A DNA stretch of 43,612 nucleotides, taken from contig JBJECZ010000032.1 in the NCBI GenBank assembly GCA_051871555.1, positions 1 through 43,612 on the forward strand, written 5' to 3'. Positions 35,928-43,612 of the stretch are shown piece by piece. This stretch comes from SFTJ01 sp051871555. Its GTDB lineage: Bacteria; Bacteroidota; Bacteroidia; Bacteroidales; Muribaculaceae. The notes under the pieces were generated by a model. The model was not told the DNA's origin and searched no databases. It worked only from the letters and a program-made list of their open reading frames with translations. The first letter of the stretch is position 1. Each line of letters starts with the position of its first letter. Both the position numbers and the translations under genes were made by a program.

Positions 35928-36722
35928 ATGCAGCAAGTTAAAGCAAAAAAAGCCCTCGGGCAACACTTCCTCACCGACTTGTCGGTGGCACGGCGCATAG
36001 CCGACACGCTTGGCGACCGCGTGGGCATGCCGGTGCTTGAAATCGGTCCCGGAATGGGCGTGCTTACACAATATCTCATGCAAGATGGCCATAGGCTGAA
36101 GGTGGTTGAGCTCGACGGCGAATCGGTGGACTACTTGAATGCCAATTTCCCCGACCTGCGCGGCAACATCATTGCCGACGACTTCCTGAAGCTCGACCTG
36201 CACGCCATATTCGGCGACGAGGAGTTCTGCGTGATTGGCAATTATCCCTACAATATTTCGTCGCAGATTTTCTTTAAGGTGCTCGACTATAAGGACCAGG
36301 TGCGCTTTTGCAGCGGCATGCTGCAGCGCGAGGTGGCACAGCGACTGGCAGCCGGACCGGGCTCGAAGACCTACGGCATATTGTCGGTGCTGCTGCAAGC
36401 GTGGTACGACGTGGAATATCTGTTCACCGTCGACGAAAACGTGTTCAACCCGCCGCCAAAGGTGAAATCGGGCGTGATTATCATGCGCCGCAACGGCGTC
36501 ACCGACTTGGGCTGCGACGAACGCTTGTTCAAGACGGTGGTAAAGACCAGCTTCGGGCAGCGTCGCAAGATGCTTCGCGGCTCGTTGAGAGGTATGTTGC
36601 CAAAAGATTGTGAATTGCTGAAAGACCCGTTTTTCGCCCTTCGTCCCGAGCAGCTGTCGGTGGCTGACTTTGTGCGCCTCACCAACATGGTGAAGCATGC
36701 CAACGCCGAGCAACAGCCGTGA
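35928..36722 (+). CDS. rsmA: 16S rRNA (adenine1518/1519-N6)-dimethyltransferase
   Basis: This 264-residue protein is a full-length RsmA (KsgA). Motifs in order: GQHFLTDLSVARRI near the N-terminus, the S-adenosylmethionine-binding VLEIGPGMGVLTQYL (about 36-50), the VVELDGE acidic loop and the catalytic NYPYNISSQI (about 104-113). It ends with the family's C-terminal helical domain. It dimethylates two adjacent adenines in helix 45 of 16S rRNA during small-subunit assembly, and its loss gives kasugamycin resistance. Its own promoter is the palindrome at 35799-35822. It converges with the CorA gene, 54 bases away. Confidence 0.97.
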   Translation: MQQVKAKKALGQHFLTDLSVARRIADTLGDRVGMPVLEIGPGMGVLTQYLMQDGHRLKVVELDGESVDYLNANFPDLRGNIIADDFLKLDLHAIFGDEEFCVIGNYPYNISSQIFFKVLDYKDQVRFCSGMLQREVAQRLAAGPGSKTYGILSVLLQAWYDVEYLFTVDENVFNPPPKVKSGVIIMRRNGVTDLGCDERLFKTVVKTSFGQRRKMLRGSLRGMLPKDCELLKDPFFALRPEQLSVADFVRLTNMVKHANAEQQP

Positions 36723-36776
36723 GCCTGCGGCAATAAGCGCGAGCAGTGAACCCTGTGGCGACAACGACCGTCGAAA

Positions 36777-37703
36777 TTACAGCCATTTGCGCTTCTTGAA
36801 GAACAGCAGCGACCCGATGGTGGTGAGCACCGAAATAACCAGCGCCACCACAAATCCCCAGCGCCATTGCTCCATGCCGTTGATGAGGTTCATGCCAAAG
36901 AGGCTTGCCACCAGCGTAGGGAACATGATTATCATGTTGAGCGACGTGAGCAGACGCATCACGCGGTTCATGTTGTTGTTAATGACGTTGGCGTAGGTGT
37001 CCATCGTGGAATTGAGAATGTTGATGTAGATGGCGGTGGTTTCGCGCGCCTGATTCATCTCAATGTTCACGTCCTCAATAAGTTCGGCATCAAGTTCGTC
37101 GACGGGCAAGCGGAATTTGATTTTCGACAACAGAGTTTCGTTGCCACGAATTGAAGTGGCAAAATACGTCAAACTGTCCTGCAAACGCGATAGGCTCACA
37201 AGGTCGTTGTTGTCGATTTGTTTGTCGAGGTTGCGCTTGAATTTTTCAATTAGCATGCTCACCTGCTTCAGATATTTCAAATACCACACCGAAGCCGAAA
37301 GGAACAGGCAGAACACCAAGTCGGCAGCGTCGCTGAAACCCACAGCTTTGCGTTTGTGGTGATTGATGAAGTCCTGCAACATGCCGGTTTCCTGATGGCA
37401 GATGGTGATTATGATGTCCTTTTTGATGACAATACCAAGCGGGATGGTGGTGTAAGGCGAGCGGCTGTTAGTTTTTTTCAGTTGAGGAATACGCAAGATA
37501 ATCATCAGCCAACCGTCGTCGTAGTCGTAACGAGCACGCTCATCATTATCGGCAATGTCCGACAGGAAATAGTCGGGCAACTGCAGCTTTTCGTTCAAAT
37601 ATTTGATGTCCGAATCGGTGGGGCATGTAACTTGTACCCAACAAGATGGGCGCCAATCTTCCAACTCGTTAATGCCCTTGGTAATGTTCCAAAATGCCAG
37701 CAT
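36777..37703 (-). CDS. CorA family divalent-cation transporter
   Basis: This 308-residue protein has the CorA layout: a large N-terminal cytoplasmic domain, a long helical stalk (about 140-245) and two C-terminal transmembrane helices. The signature Gly-Met-Asn lies at the end of the first, in ASLFGMNLINGMEQW. The short Lys-rich tail is typical. It forms homopentameric channels that import Mg2+ (or Co2+/Ni2+) into the cytoplasm. The periplasmic loop after GMN lacks the usual acidic MPEL-type sequence, as in many distant CorA-like proteins, so ion choice is uncertain. A -7 box lies about 109 bases upstream. Confidence 0.9.
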   Translation of the reverse strand: MLAFWNITKGINELEDWRPSCWVQVTCPTDSDIKYLNEKLQLPDYFLSDIADNDERARYDYDDGWLMIILRIPQLKKTNSRSPYTTIPLGIVIKKDIIITICHQETGMLQDFINHHKRKAVGFSDAADLVFCLFLSASVWYLKYLKQVSMLIEKFKRNLDKQIDNNDLVSLSRLQDSLTYFATSIRGNETLLSKIKFRLPVDELDAELIEDVNIEMNQARETTAIYINILNSTMDTYANVINNNMNRVMRLLTSLNMIIMFPTLVASLFGMNLINGMEQWRWGFVVALVISVLTTIGSLLFFKKRKWL

Positions 37704-37811
37704 AGCTAAGTCTTATTTCTCGTTAAACTTCCGGTTGTCGTTTGCTTGTCTATTAGCAGATTAGCTTGCGATGTATCACATTAGGCAAGAGGGGCGAACT
37801 CTTGCGCTCGG

Positions 37812-37819
37812 CAAAGATA
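37812..37819 (-). promoter_or_regulatory. Promoter -7 box for the CorA gene
   Basis: TATCTTTG on the minus strand matches the consensus and gives a leader of about 100 nt. No clean -33 box is seen. Confidence 0.5.
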
Positions 37820-37907
37820 GCAAACTTTCGGCGAAAATTTTGTTTTTTTACATTAAAAAATAGTATGGTTTTTGCGGCAATATACGGCATTATTGCAATT
37901 TTATGAT

Positions 37908-37915
37908 TACTTTTG
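37908..37915 (+). promoter_or_regulatory. Promoter -7 box for the carboxynorspermidine dehydrogenase gene
   Basis: TACTTTTG matches TAnnTTTG and lies 88 bases before the start at 38003. Confidence 0.5.
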
Positions 37916-38002
37916 TTGCAACAAATGCCGTGGGAAGCGCCGTGCTGGCGCAAGAACACTTTATATTCACTTTTTTAACCAATTATACACAACACAAAAA
38001 GA

Positions 38003-39232
38003 ATGGGTAAAGTATTGATTATCGGTTGCGGTGGTGTTGGCACTGTTGTGGCTCACAAATGTGCCCAAAACCCCGACGTTTTCAACGAAATTGTGATTGC
38101 TTCGCGCACTAAAAGCAAGTGCGACGCTGTGGCTAAAGCTATTGGCGCACCAAACATCGTCACCGACTCGGTGGATGCCGACAGCGTGCCTCAACTGGTG
38201 GAGCTGTTCAAGAAACATCGCCCCGACATTGTCATCAATGTGGCGTTGCCTTATCAGGACCTTACAATCATGGACGCTTGTCTGGAATGTGGCGTCAACT
38301 ATCTGGATACCGCTAACTATGAGCCGCGCGACGAAGCGCACTTCGAGTACAGCTGGCAATGGGCTTACCGCGAACGCTTCGAAAAGGCTGGCTTGACTGC
38401 CATTCTTGGCTGCGGATTCGACCCGGGCGTGACAAGCATCTACACTGCCTATGCTGCCAAGCATCATTTCAAGGAAATTCATTACCTCGACATTGTGGAC
38501 TGCAACGCTGGCAACCACCACAAGGCGTTTGCCACTAACTTCAACCCCGAAATCAACATTCGCGAAATCACTCAAAAGGGTCTGTATTGGGAGAATGGCG
38601 AGTGGGTTGAAACCGAACCGCTGGAAATTCATCAGCCTCTCACCTATCCCGAAATTGGTCCGCGCGAAAGCTATCTGCTGCACCACGAAGAGATTGAGAG
38701 CTTGGTGATTAACTACCCCACCATCAAGCGCGCCCGCTTCTGGATGACTTTCGGTCAGCAATATCTCACCTACCTCGATTGCATACAAAACCTGGGCATG
38801 AGCCGCATCGACGAGATTGAATACGCGGCTCCGCTTGCCGACGACCCTACAAAGACAGTGAAGGTGAAGATTGTGCCTCTGCAATTCCTGAAGGCTGTGT
38901 TGCCTAATCCACAGGACCTTGGCTCGAACTACGACGGTCAAACCAGCATCGGCTGCCGCATTCGTGGCATCGGCAACGACGGCAAGGAACACACCTATTA
39001 TATCTACAACAACTGCTCGCACGAGGCTGCCTACAAGGAAACCGGCATGCAAGGCGTGAGCTACACCACCGGCGTGCCTGCAATGACTGGCGCAATGATG
39101 TTCCTCAAGGGCATCTGGAACAAGCCGGGTGTGCATAATGTTGAGGAGTTCGACCCGGACCCATTCCTCGACGTGCTCAACAAGCAAGGTCTGCCTTGGC
39201 ACGAAGTGCACGATTGCGACCTTGAGTTGTAA
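38003..39232 (+). CDS. Carboxynorspermidine dehydrogenase, saccharopine dehydrogenase family
   Basis: This 409-residue cytoplasmic protein begins with a Rossmann Gly-x-Gly-x-x-Gly (LIIGCGGVGTVVAHKCA). It follows the carboxynorspermidine/carboxyspermidine dehydrogenase pattern of the saccharopine dehydrogenase superfamily, including VNVALPYQDLTIMDACLECGVNYLDTANYEP and GCGFDPGVTSIYTAYAAKH. The enzyme condenses aspartate semialdehyde with diaminopropane or putrescine using NADPH, a step of the alternative spermidine pathway common in gut Bacteroidales. The decarboxylase that normally follows is not in this window. A strong terminator follows, so it is monocistronic. Confidence 0.92.
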   Translation: MGKVLIIGCGGVGTVVAHKCAQNPDVFNEIVIASRTKSKCDAVAKAIGAPNIVTDSVDADSVPQLVELFKKHRPDIVINVALPYQDLTIMDACLECGVNYLDTANYEPRDEAHFEYSWQWAYRERFEKAGLTAILGCGFDPGVTSIYTAYAAKHHFKEIHYLDIVDCNAGNHHKAFATNFNPEINIREITQKGLYWENGEWVETEPLEIHQPLTYPEIGPRESYLLHHEEIESLVINYPTIKRARFWMTFGQQYLTYLDCIQNLGMSRIDEIEYAAPLADDPTKTVKVKIVPLQFLKAVLPNPQDLGSNYDGQTSIGCRIRGIGNDGKEHTYYIYNNCSHEAAYKETGMQGVSYTTGVPAMTGAMMFLKGIWNKPGVHNVEEFDPDPFLDVLNKQGLPWHEVHDCDLEL

Positions 39233-39259
39233 TAACAATGCAATAATCAAAAAAGAATT

Positions 39260-39303
39260 AGAGGATGCATCACATTTTGGTCGATGCATCCTCTCTTATT
39301 TTT
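39260..39303. terminator. Bidirectional terminator between convergent genes
   Basis: A perfect 12-bp stem (AGAGGATGCATC/GATGCATCCTCT) with an 11-nt loop is followed by CTTATTTTT on the plus side and by TAATTCTTTTTT on the minus side. It serves the dehydrogenase gene and the convergent NigD-like operon. Confidence 0.85.
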
Positions 39304-39324
39304 GTCCAAAATTGCCACGCAGTG

Positions 39325-40089
39325 TTATTCAACACCCATTGTCTTAGTGATACGGGCTGAGGTTGAAGCATTTATGCTGTAGCCCGGTTGGTTGTACTTG
39401 AGCACAATCGAGTGGTCGCCTTCGGCTGTAGAGTTGAGCGAAGCGTTGTAGGAGATGGTGATTTTTTCGGGTTCGCCTTCGCGCTCAATGATGTCGCGGA
39501 TGTTGAACGCAGCCATGCCGTAAGCCAGATAGGTGCCGATGTCGCCCATCTTGTCGTGGCAAAGGCGGAATTCAAATGGGTCGTCGGGGTTGACGCCGCT
39601 CACCAAGTTGATGCGGTGCTTCTCGCCGCTGTATCCCCAGCGAGCCAGGAAGTGGATGGTGATATAACCGTCTTCAGCCACAGTGGTCCAGTCGTTCGAC
39701 ACCTGAACAGGGTCGTTGCCGTAAGTGACTTTGTCGGTGTCGATGCCAAGTGATGGCACTACCGGTTTGGTGAGGATACTGTCCACCCAGTGAACAACCA
39801 CTTCCCACTTTTCGGTGCCGTCGGCCAGTTTTTCGGAGTCATCGCGGCGGAATTGTGTGAGTGCGCGCACCTCTTTGCCGTCGTACATTTTGCCGCTTAA
39901 GTTCGATGGAACGGCAATGGTGTTTTTATCGACTTGGAAATAGGTGTGACCCGAATCGTCGGTCTTGAGTGTAACCAAGGCGTTATAGGTGTTTTCCCAG
40001 TCGTAATCGTCGTCGTCGTCGCACGAAACGAAAGCGGCTGAACATGTCATCACTGCAATTGCTGCAAAAAAGAATTTGAATTTCTTCAT
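39325..40089 (-). CDS. NigD-like lipoprotein
   Basis: This 254-residue protein has a lipoprotein signal with the cysteine at residue 23 (AAFVSC), followed by five consecutive Asp, a strong match to the Bacteroidetes surface-export signal. The mature region has the beta-rich two-domain pattern of NigD-like proteins, named after a gene in a Bacteroides bacteriocin-related locus whose function is not established. It follows the barrel-hybrid gene by 51 bases with no promoter seen between, and so is probably the last gene of the sigma-factor operon. Confidence 0.8.
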   Translation of the reverse strand: MKKFKFFFAAIAVMTCSAAFVSCDDDDDYDWENTYNALVTLKTDDSGHTYFQVDKNTIAVPSNLSGKMYDGKEVRALTQFRRDDSEKLADGTEKWEVVVHWVDSILTKPVVPSLGIDTDKVTYGNDPVQVSNDWTTVAEDGYITIHFLARWGYSGEKHRINLVSGVNPDDPFEFRLCHDKMGDIGTYLAYGMAAFNIRDIIEREGEPEKITISYNASLNSTAEGDHSIVLKYNQPGYSINASTSARITKTMGVE

Positions 40090-40140
40090 AAGTGTGAGTA
40101 TTTGTTATGTGTTTGTTAAAAATTAATTTTACGTTACTTA

Positions 40141-41373
40141 TTATGGATTAAGGCGCAAACCCACTTGCAAGCTGAAGTTTGTGTCGTTGTCCTTGAAAGT
40201 GTTGCAAACCTGGCTGCCGTTGTCGAAGTAGTGCTTCACGCTTGGCTCGACATAGATGCTCAATTTGGGCAACGCTTTCACCTCGAAGCCCACACCGGCG
40301 CCGGTGCTCCATTGGGCGCCGCGTTCTTTCACGCTTTCGGTTTGAGCAAACGGTTCAGCCACGTTGTAGGTGGTGGTGAGGCGACCGCTCACCAATTTTT
40401 GCATCTCGGCACCGCCTTTCACGTATGCTTTCATGCGGAGGTTGCTCCAAACGGTGTAGCCGAGGTCGACGGGCACACCCAAATAGTGAAGGCGTTGCTG
40501 ATAGCTCATCTGAGCATCGTCGCCGTGGCTTCGCAGATAGCTGTACGACACGCCGGTTTCGGCAAACAGGCGGTCAGTGATGCCGTAACGCACCTTCACA
40601 CCCACATTCAGCGGCATGCTGTGGTGCAGCTTGGGCATTTGGTTTCTTTTCGTCGGGCTGGCTGATGCCGATGAGTTCATCATGTCTTGTGCCAAATAAT
40701 ACTTGCTGTTGAGCCCGTTGTTGCTATTGTTGGTAGGCAAGCCTGATGTGTAGATGCCGGCGCTCAGGCGGCTGCCCTTTTTGTTGCGGTTTTCGGCAAT
40801 CAGGCTATAGTTGCTGTTGGCAACGCTGCCTGCATAGGTTTTTTGAGAGGATGATTGTGCCTTGTTGGCGGTGTTATCGGCAGTTGATACCGGAGCAGAG
40901 CCTACCGAGGCGGCTGTGTCGGTTGCAGCAACTCGCACAGCGGTTTGCTCCGAAGCTTTATGCTGCTCGCGTGTGATGTCGGAAGCAGCCTTTGCCATGT
41001 TCAGCGCCACGCGAGCGGCGCGGTAAGCGTCATTTCGGGTAGCAGCATCTTCGGCTGGCGTGTTTTGCGCAAGCACAGGCTCCGAGACGGCTGACGCAGT
41101 CGGCTTAATCGGTTCTTTTATGGCAATCTGCTCAACGCGCATGTCCATATCGTGCTCCACACCTAACGTCAGCACATATGCCAGCGCACCCAGCAGCAGG
41201 GCGGCAGCGGCAGCCACGCCGGCACGACGCACCCACAATGGCACTGCCACGGCTTTGTGCCGCTGAGGCGCTGCATCAAGTCGCTGCTCGATGCTTTGCC
41301 ACAGCCCCTCCGGCTCAGCCATGGTGTGGTCAGCCATGCGTTGTTTGATATTTTCCGTGAATTTGTCGTTCAT
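40141..41373 (-). CDS. Anti-sigma-like membrane protein with C-terminal outer-membrane beta-barrel-like domain
   Basis: This 410-residue protein has an N-terminal cytoplasmic-looking segment (about 1-48) containing AEPEGLWQSIEQRL, one transmembrane helix (about 50-70), a long low-complexity Ala/Ser/Thr-rich linker (about 75-225) and a C-terminal region (about 235-410) with the alternating strands and VKVRYGITDRLFAETGVSYSY-like sequence of porin-type beta-barrels. The first 70 residues look like the anti-sigma proteins paired with ECF sigma factors, and the gene lies 27 bases after such a factor. The combination of inner-membrane helix and outer-membrane-type barrel is odd. Whether the barrel inserts in the outer membrane is unknown. 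Confidence 0.75.
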   Translation of the reverse strand: MNDKFTENIKQRMADHTMAEPEGLWQSIEQRLDAAPQRHKAVAVPLWVRRAGVAAAAALLLGALAYVLTLGVEHDMDMRVEQIAIKEPIKPTASAVSEPVLAQNTPAEDAATRNDAYRAARVALNMAKAASDITREQHKASEQTAVRVAATDTAASVGSAPVSTADNTANKAQSSSQKTYAGSVANSNYSLIAENRNKKGSRLSAGIYTSGLPTNNSNNGLNSKYYLAQDMMNSSASASPTKRNQMPKLHHSMPLNVGVKVRYGITDRLFAETGVSYSYLRSHGDDAQMSYQQRLHYLGVPVDLGYTVWSNLRMKAYVKGGAEMQKLVSGRLTTTYNVAEPFAQTESVKERGAQWSTGAGVGFEVKALPKLSIYVEPSVKHYFDNGSQVCNTFKDNDTNFSLQVGLRLNP

Positions 41374-41400
41374 ATTTCAATGTTATTCTTTTTTGCTTTC

Positions 41401-41988
41401 TTAATGTTTTTCGCTCAAATGCTGTTTCACCTCGTTCTTCAGCCATGCTTTGGCGCGAGCCAACTGCGAAGCCGATGAGTTTTCGGCAATTCCCAACTCG
41501 GCTGCAATCTGCTTGTGGCTCATGCCGTCGAGCACATACATGTTGAACACGGCACGGTAGCCGGCAGGCATTTGGCGGATGATGCTGTGGATGGCGTCAG
41601 CCGACAGGTCGCAGCCTTCGGCATCGTCATTGTCAATCACTTCGGGCAAGTCGCCCGGCAGTTCCACGGCGCCGCGTCGCATTTCACGCTTCACCCAGTC
41701 AACCGACTTATGCACAACGATGCGCGTCATCCACGCCAACAGCGAGCCTTCGCCTTTGTATTGAAACTTGTCGATGGTGGTGAATATGCTCATATAGCTG
41801 TCCTGAAGCACATCGTTCACCGCATCAGGGTCGGAAACATAACGCGAGCACACCGACGTCATACGGCAGATGGTGTCGCCATACAACGCCCGCGTGGCTT
41901 TTCGGTCGCCCTTTGCCACCAATTGCGCTATGTCCTGTTCATGTTTCAAAAAACTGTCATGTTTCGGCGCTTTGCCTATGGCACTCAT
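41401..41988 (-). CDS. ECF-type RNA polymerase sigma factor
   Basis: This 195-residue protein has sigma region 2 (about 25-95), with DVLQDSYMSIFTTIDKFQYKGEGSLLAWMTRIVVHKSVDWVKRE-type core-binding and -10 recognition sequence. Region 4 (about 130-185), with MPAGYRAVFNMYVLDGMSHKQIAAELGIAENSSASQLARAK, forms the helix-turn-helix for the -35 element. It lacks regions 1 and 3, as ECF factors do. It would direct transcription of a small regulon, probably including its own operon, under control of the downstream membrane protein. No TAnnTTTG box was seen upstream, which would be consistent with self-recognition or another promoter type. Confidence 0.94.
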   Translation of the reverse strand: MSAIGKAPKHDSFLKHEQDIAQLVAKGDRKATRALYGDTICRMTSVCSRYVSDPDAVNDVLQDSYMSIFTTIDKFQYKGEGSLLAWMTRIVVHKSVDWVKREMRRGAVELPGDLPEVIDNDDAEGCDLSADAIHSIIRQMPAGYRAVFNMYVLDGMSHKQIAAELGIAENSSASQLARAKAWLKNEVKQHLSEKH

Positions 41989-42074
41989 TATTTTGCCTGT
42001 TCACTTTATAATCTTTAAAACACCCGAAATATTGCATCTGTTCAACGAAAAAATACATAAACTTCGCCTTTGAA

Positions 42075-42112
42075 TGTAAAAAAACACCCCTGCTGTACCA
42101 AAGGGGTGTTTT
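42075..42112 (-). terminator. Rho-independent terminator after the Ntn-hydrolase gene
   Basis: On the minus strand a 10-bp stem (AAAACACCCC/GGGGTGTTTT) with a 12-nt loop runs into a total of seven T's. It lies 54 bases after the stop of the 42167-43258 gene. Confidence 0.8.
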
Positions 42113-42166
42113 CGCCAATTGTCAATGAAAATATGTACGATGCCTATGTGTGGAGCGTGGTTGACG

Positions 42167-43258
42167 TCACTTCACCCGTATCATCTCGAAGGGCTGTGCC
42201 TTCACCTTGTCGAGCGGTTGCCACTGATATTTCACCTTGCCAAAGTCGATGCTGCGCAGGTCGAAGCAGCGAATTGTGCTGTTGTGCATAGTGCGATAGT
42301 AGATGCGGCGATTGGTCAAATCGCTTGCCACGGTCCACTGCGTGGCGCTGGGGATGTCGGGCACGGTGTCGCCCGGAGCAAACTGTATGCCTGTGGGAAT
42401 ATCAAAATTGTTGAGAATGTGGAAAGCTTGAACAACGCTTTTCTCGGGCGTGGCTTGCACAGGTGCATTGAGCGAGAAGAATGCAGCGCGCACAAATCGC
42501 GACGGCGGAGTCATGTCGCCCGGAAGCCCGTGCATGCCGCTGCCACCGCCCCACGAACGCAACTCCAGATTGCCAAGTTTATGGGCAGGGCTGACGCCTG
42601 TGGTCAAGTTCACATAGTTGTTGAGGTTGGCAAGATGCCACTCATAGCCGGGCGAGTTGGTGAGCACACCGGTGGCGGTGCTGTCGAAGAAGTGCAGTTT
42701 GCCGCCCACAATTTCAAGCACCACCTGCTTGCCGTTCGGCTCGGTGATGCGCCAATGCACAGTGCCGGCGCGCGGGTCGATGTTGGTGATGTGTATCTCA
42801 GTGATTGCCGCTTTCACCTCGTCGATGGTGGCGAATTGGCTCAGAATCCACGACACCAATTGCAGGTCAACCACCTTACGGGCGTTGTTCTCGGACTTAT
42901 AAGCCTCATATTCGCCGCAGCCGGGAAAATAAAACAGCCCTGCCGAGAGTCCAGTCTCGTTGAGCCCTTCCACCACAAACTCGGGTTGCTGCACAGCCAG
43001 CCCCACGAATCCGTAGCGAGCAGCGAATGTCATGCCTTTCATCTCGCCGCCCGGCACCATCGACTGCATTTTGTGGCCGCGCGGCACTATTGCGTATTTG
43101 CTTTCGAGGTCGTTGCCAGCCCATTCGATGGTGCGCGCAGGCACCGTTTCGCCACCAAGGGTGTGCAGCGTGATGCCCGTGCAGGCATCGGCGTTGGTCA
43201 TGGCGCCAAGCCATGCCATTGTGGAGATTGTCATAATGTTGATGATTGTTTTGTTCAT
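42167..43258 (-). CDS. Choloylglycine hydrolase/penicillin V acylase family N-terminal-nucleophile hydrolase
   Basis: This 363-residue protein has a signal peptide ending Ala-Asp-Ala, which would expose Cys26 as the new N-terminus and catalytic nucleophile. Family residues by alignment to bile salt hydrolases: Arg42 in ARTIEW (Arg18), Glu45 in place of the usual Asp21, Asn201 in LTNSPGYEWHL (Asn175) and Arg254 in PPSRFVRA (Arg228). The family cleaves linear amides such as conjugated bile salts, penicillin V or acyl-homoserine lactones; which one applies here is not clear from sequence. The signal peptide suggests a periplasmic location. It has its own promoter and terminator and lies just downstream of an rRNA operon. 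Confidence 0.88.
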   Translation of the reverse strand: MNKTIINIMTISTMAWLGAMTNADACTGITLHTLGGETVPARTIEWAGNDLESKYAIVPRGHKMQSMVPGGEMKGMTFAARYGFVGLAVQQPEFVVEGLNETGLSAGLFYFPGCGEYEAYKSENNARKVVDLQLVSWILSQFATIDEVKAAITEIHITNIDPRAGTVHWRITEPNGKQVVLEIVGGKLHFFDSTATGVLTNSPGYEWHLANLNNYVNLTTGVSPAHKLGNLELRSWGGGSGMHGLPGDMTPPSRFVRAAFFSLNAPVQATPEKSVVQAFHILNNFDIPTGIQFAPGDTVPDIPSATQWTVASDLTNRRIYYRTMHNSTIRCFDLRSIDFGKVKYQWQPLDKVKAQPFEMIRVK

Positions 43259-43543
43259 TTGTTTTCAGAAAAAAAGTTGCTATTATACAGATTATTAGAG
43301 GTCATTTCCTCGGCGAATTTACTGAGAAATCGGTGCTACCGGCATTGTACAGTCGGTCTTACCTTATCTCCTTCTGCAAAGATAACAACGCACAGCGGCA
43401 TTTGTTCAAATCGCCACTGGTCATTTTCAACCAACAAATGTTCAATTTTTGTATCCGTCGGACTTGAGGGACCCTTTTGAAGGGTAGGACAAGATTCTTT
43501 GGCAAGGACGGTGCGGACAAGATTCCTTGGACAGGGGGAAATG
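43259..43543. other. Intergenic region between the Ntn-hydrolase gene and the 5S terminator
   Basis: No gene is supported. It contains the hydrolase promoter (43377-43410), a perfect ACCCTT/AAGGGT hairpin at 43471-43485 and a 16-bp direct repeat with one mismatch (GGACAAGATTCTTTGG at 43487-43502, GGACAAGATTCCTTGG at 43515-43530). Confidence 0.55.
43377..43410 (-). promoter_or_regulatory. Promoter of the Ntn-hydrolase gene
   Basis: On the minus strand TTTG (43410-43407), a 22-base spacer and TATCTTTG (43384-43377) fit the Bacteroidetes consensus. The leader would be about 110 nt. Confidence 0.65.
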
Positions 43544-43574
43544 AAAAAAGCCCCGGACTTTTCAGCTCGGGGCT
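43544..43574 (-). terminator. Terminator of the rRNA operon, after 5S
   Basis: On the minus strand a 7-bp GC-rich stem (AGCCCCG/CGGGGCT) is followed by a run of T's. It lies directly after the 5S 3' end. Confidence 0.8.
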
Positions 43575-43577
43575 CAG

Positions 43578-43612
43578 GGGGCGGTTACCTACTCTCCCAC
43601 TTTCGCAGTACC
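43578..43612 (-). rRNA. rrf: 5S ribosomal RNA, 3' end only (cut by window edge)
   Basis: On the minus strand the sequence GGTACTGCGAAAGTGGGAG followed by AGTAGGTAACCGCC is the conserved 3' end of bacterial 5S rRNA. About 35 of the roughly 110-120 bases are inside the window. The 23S and 16S genes should lie beyond the right edge. The exact 3' end is uncertain by a few bases. Confidence 0.9.

Noticed and set aside
42119..43480. 453-residue open frame antisense to the Ntn-hydrolase gene
   Set aside because: It covers the hydrolase gene, its terminator and its promoter, and has no protein-like features.
1..43612. CRISPR arrays, insertion sequences, tRNA genes
   Set aside because: No regularly spaced direct repeats, transposase-like frames or cloverleaf sequences were found in the gaps between genes.

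Overview
The window looks like chromosomal DNA of a gut Bacteroidales bacterium, most likely a Muribaculaceae-type genome (family assignment is inference). Supporting signs: two SusC/SusD pairs, type V (FimB/Mfa2-like) pilus genes, NigD-like and DUF4831 proteins, many lipoproteins with acidic residues after the lipid cysteine, promoters of the Bacteroidetes type (-7 box TAnnTTTG, sometimes with a -33 TTTG), and start codons mostly lacking a Shine-Dalgarno sequence. Coding DNA is fairly GC-rich with strong codon bias, so long antisense open frames are common and were discarded.

Layout. 1-7000: a CvpA-family membrane protein (-), an unrecognised membrane protein (+), the NAD(P)HX repair enzyme Nnr (+), a DUF4831 protein (+) and a FadL/OmpP1-type barrel (+). 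7200-24950: two glycan-use loci that face each other. The plus-strand one has susC-susD, a terminator, then a separately promoted GH3 glycosidase and GH29 alpha-L-fucosidase. The minus-strand one has susC-susD-GH85 endo-beta-N-acetylglucosaminidase behind a good promoter with a leader of about 210 nt. The enzymes suggest host N-glycan or glycoprotein foraging: GH85 cuts the chitobiose core and GH29 removes fucose.

25380-33350: a small heat-shock protein with an unusually strong ribosome binding site, two structured terminator-like elements, then a five-gene plus-strand cluster. This holds a pilus anchor, a pilus subunit-like lipoprotein, a large cysteine-rich DUF4906/BACON-like lipoprotein, a thioredoxin-fold protein with CxxC, and a LysO-type exporter. 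33380-37700: a VanX-like dipeptidase, a small membrane protein and an LPG-synthase-type flippase (all -), diverging from rsmA/ksgA (+) over a palindromic promoter, then a CorA transporter (-). 38000-42000: carboxynorspermidine dehydrogenase (+), then a minus-strand operon of ECF sigma factor, a membrane-anchored beta-barrel hybrid and a NigD-like lipoprotein. 42080-43612: a secreted choloylglycine hydrolase/penicillin acylase-family enzyme (-) and, at the right edge, the 3' end of a 5S rRNA with its terminator, so an rRNA operon lies just outside the window.

No CRISPR array, transposase, phage gene or tRNA was found. The most interesting items are the GH85 locus with a type IX secretion-like tail, the pilus operon whose large adhesin-like gene changes base composition midway and is followed directly by a thiol oxidoreductase-like gene, and the sigma factor partner that joins an inner-membrane anchor to a porin-like domain.
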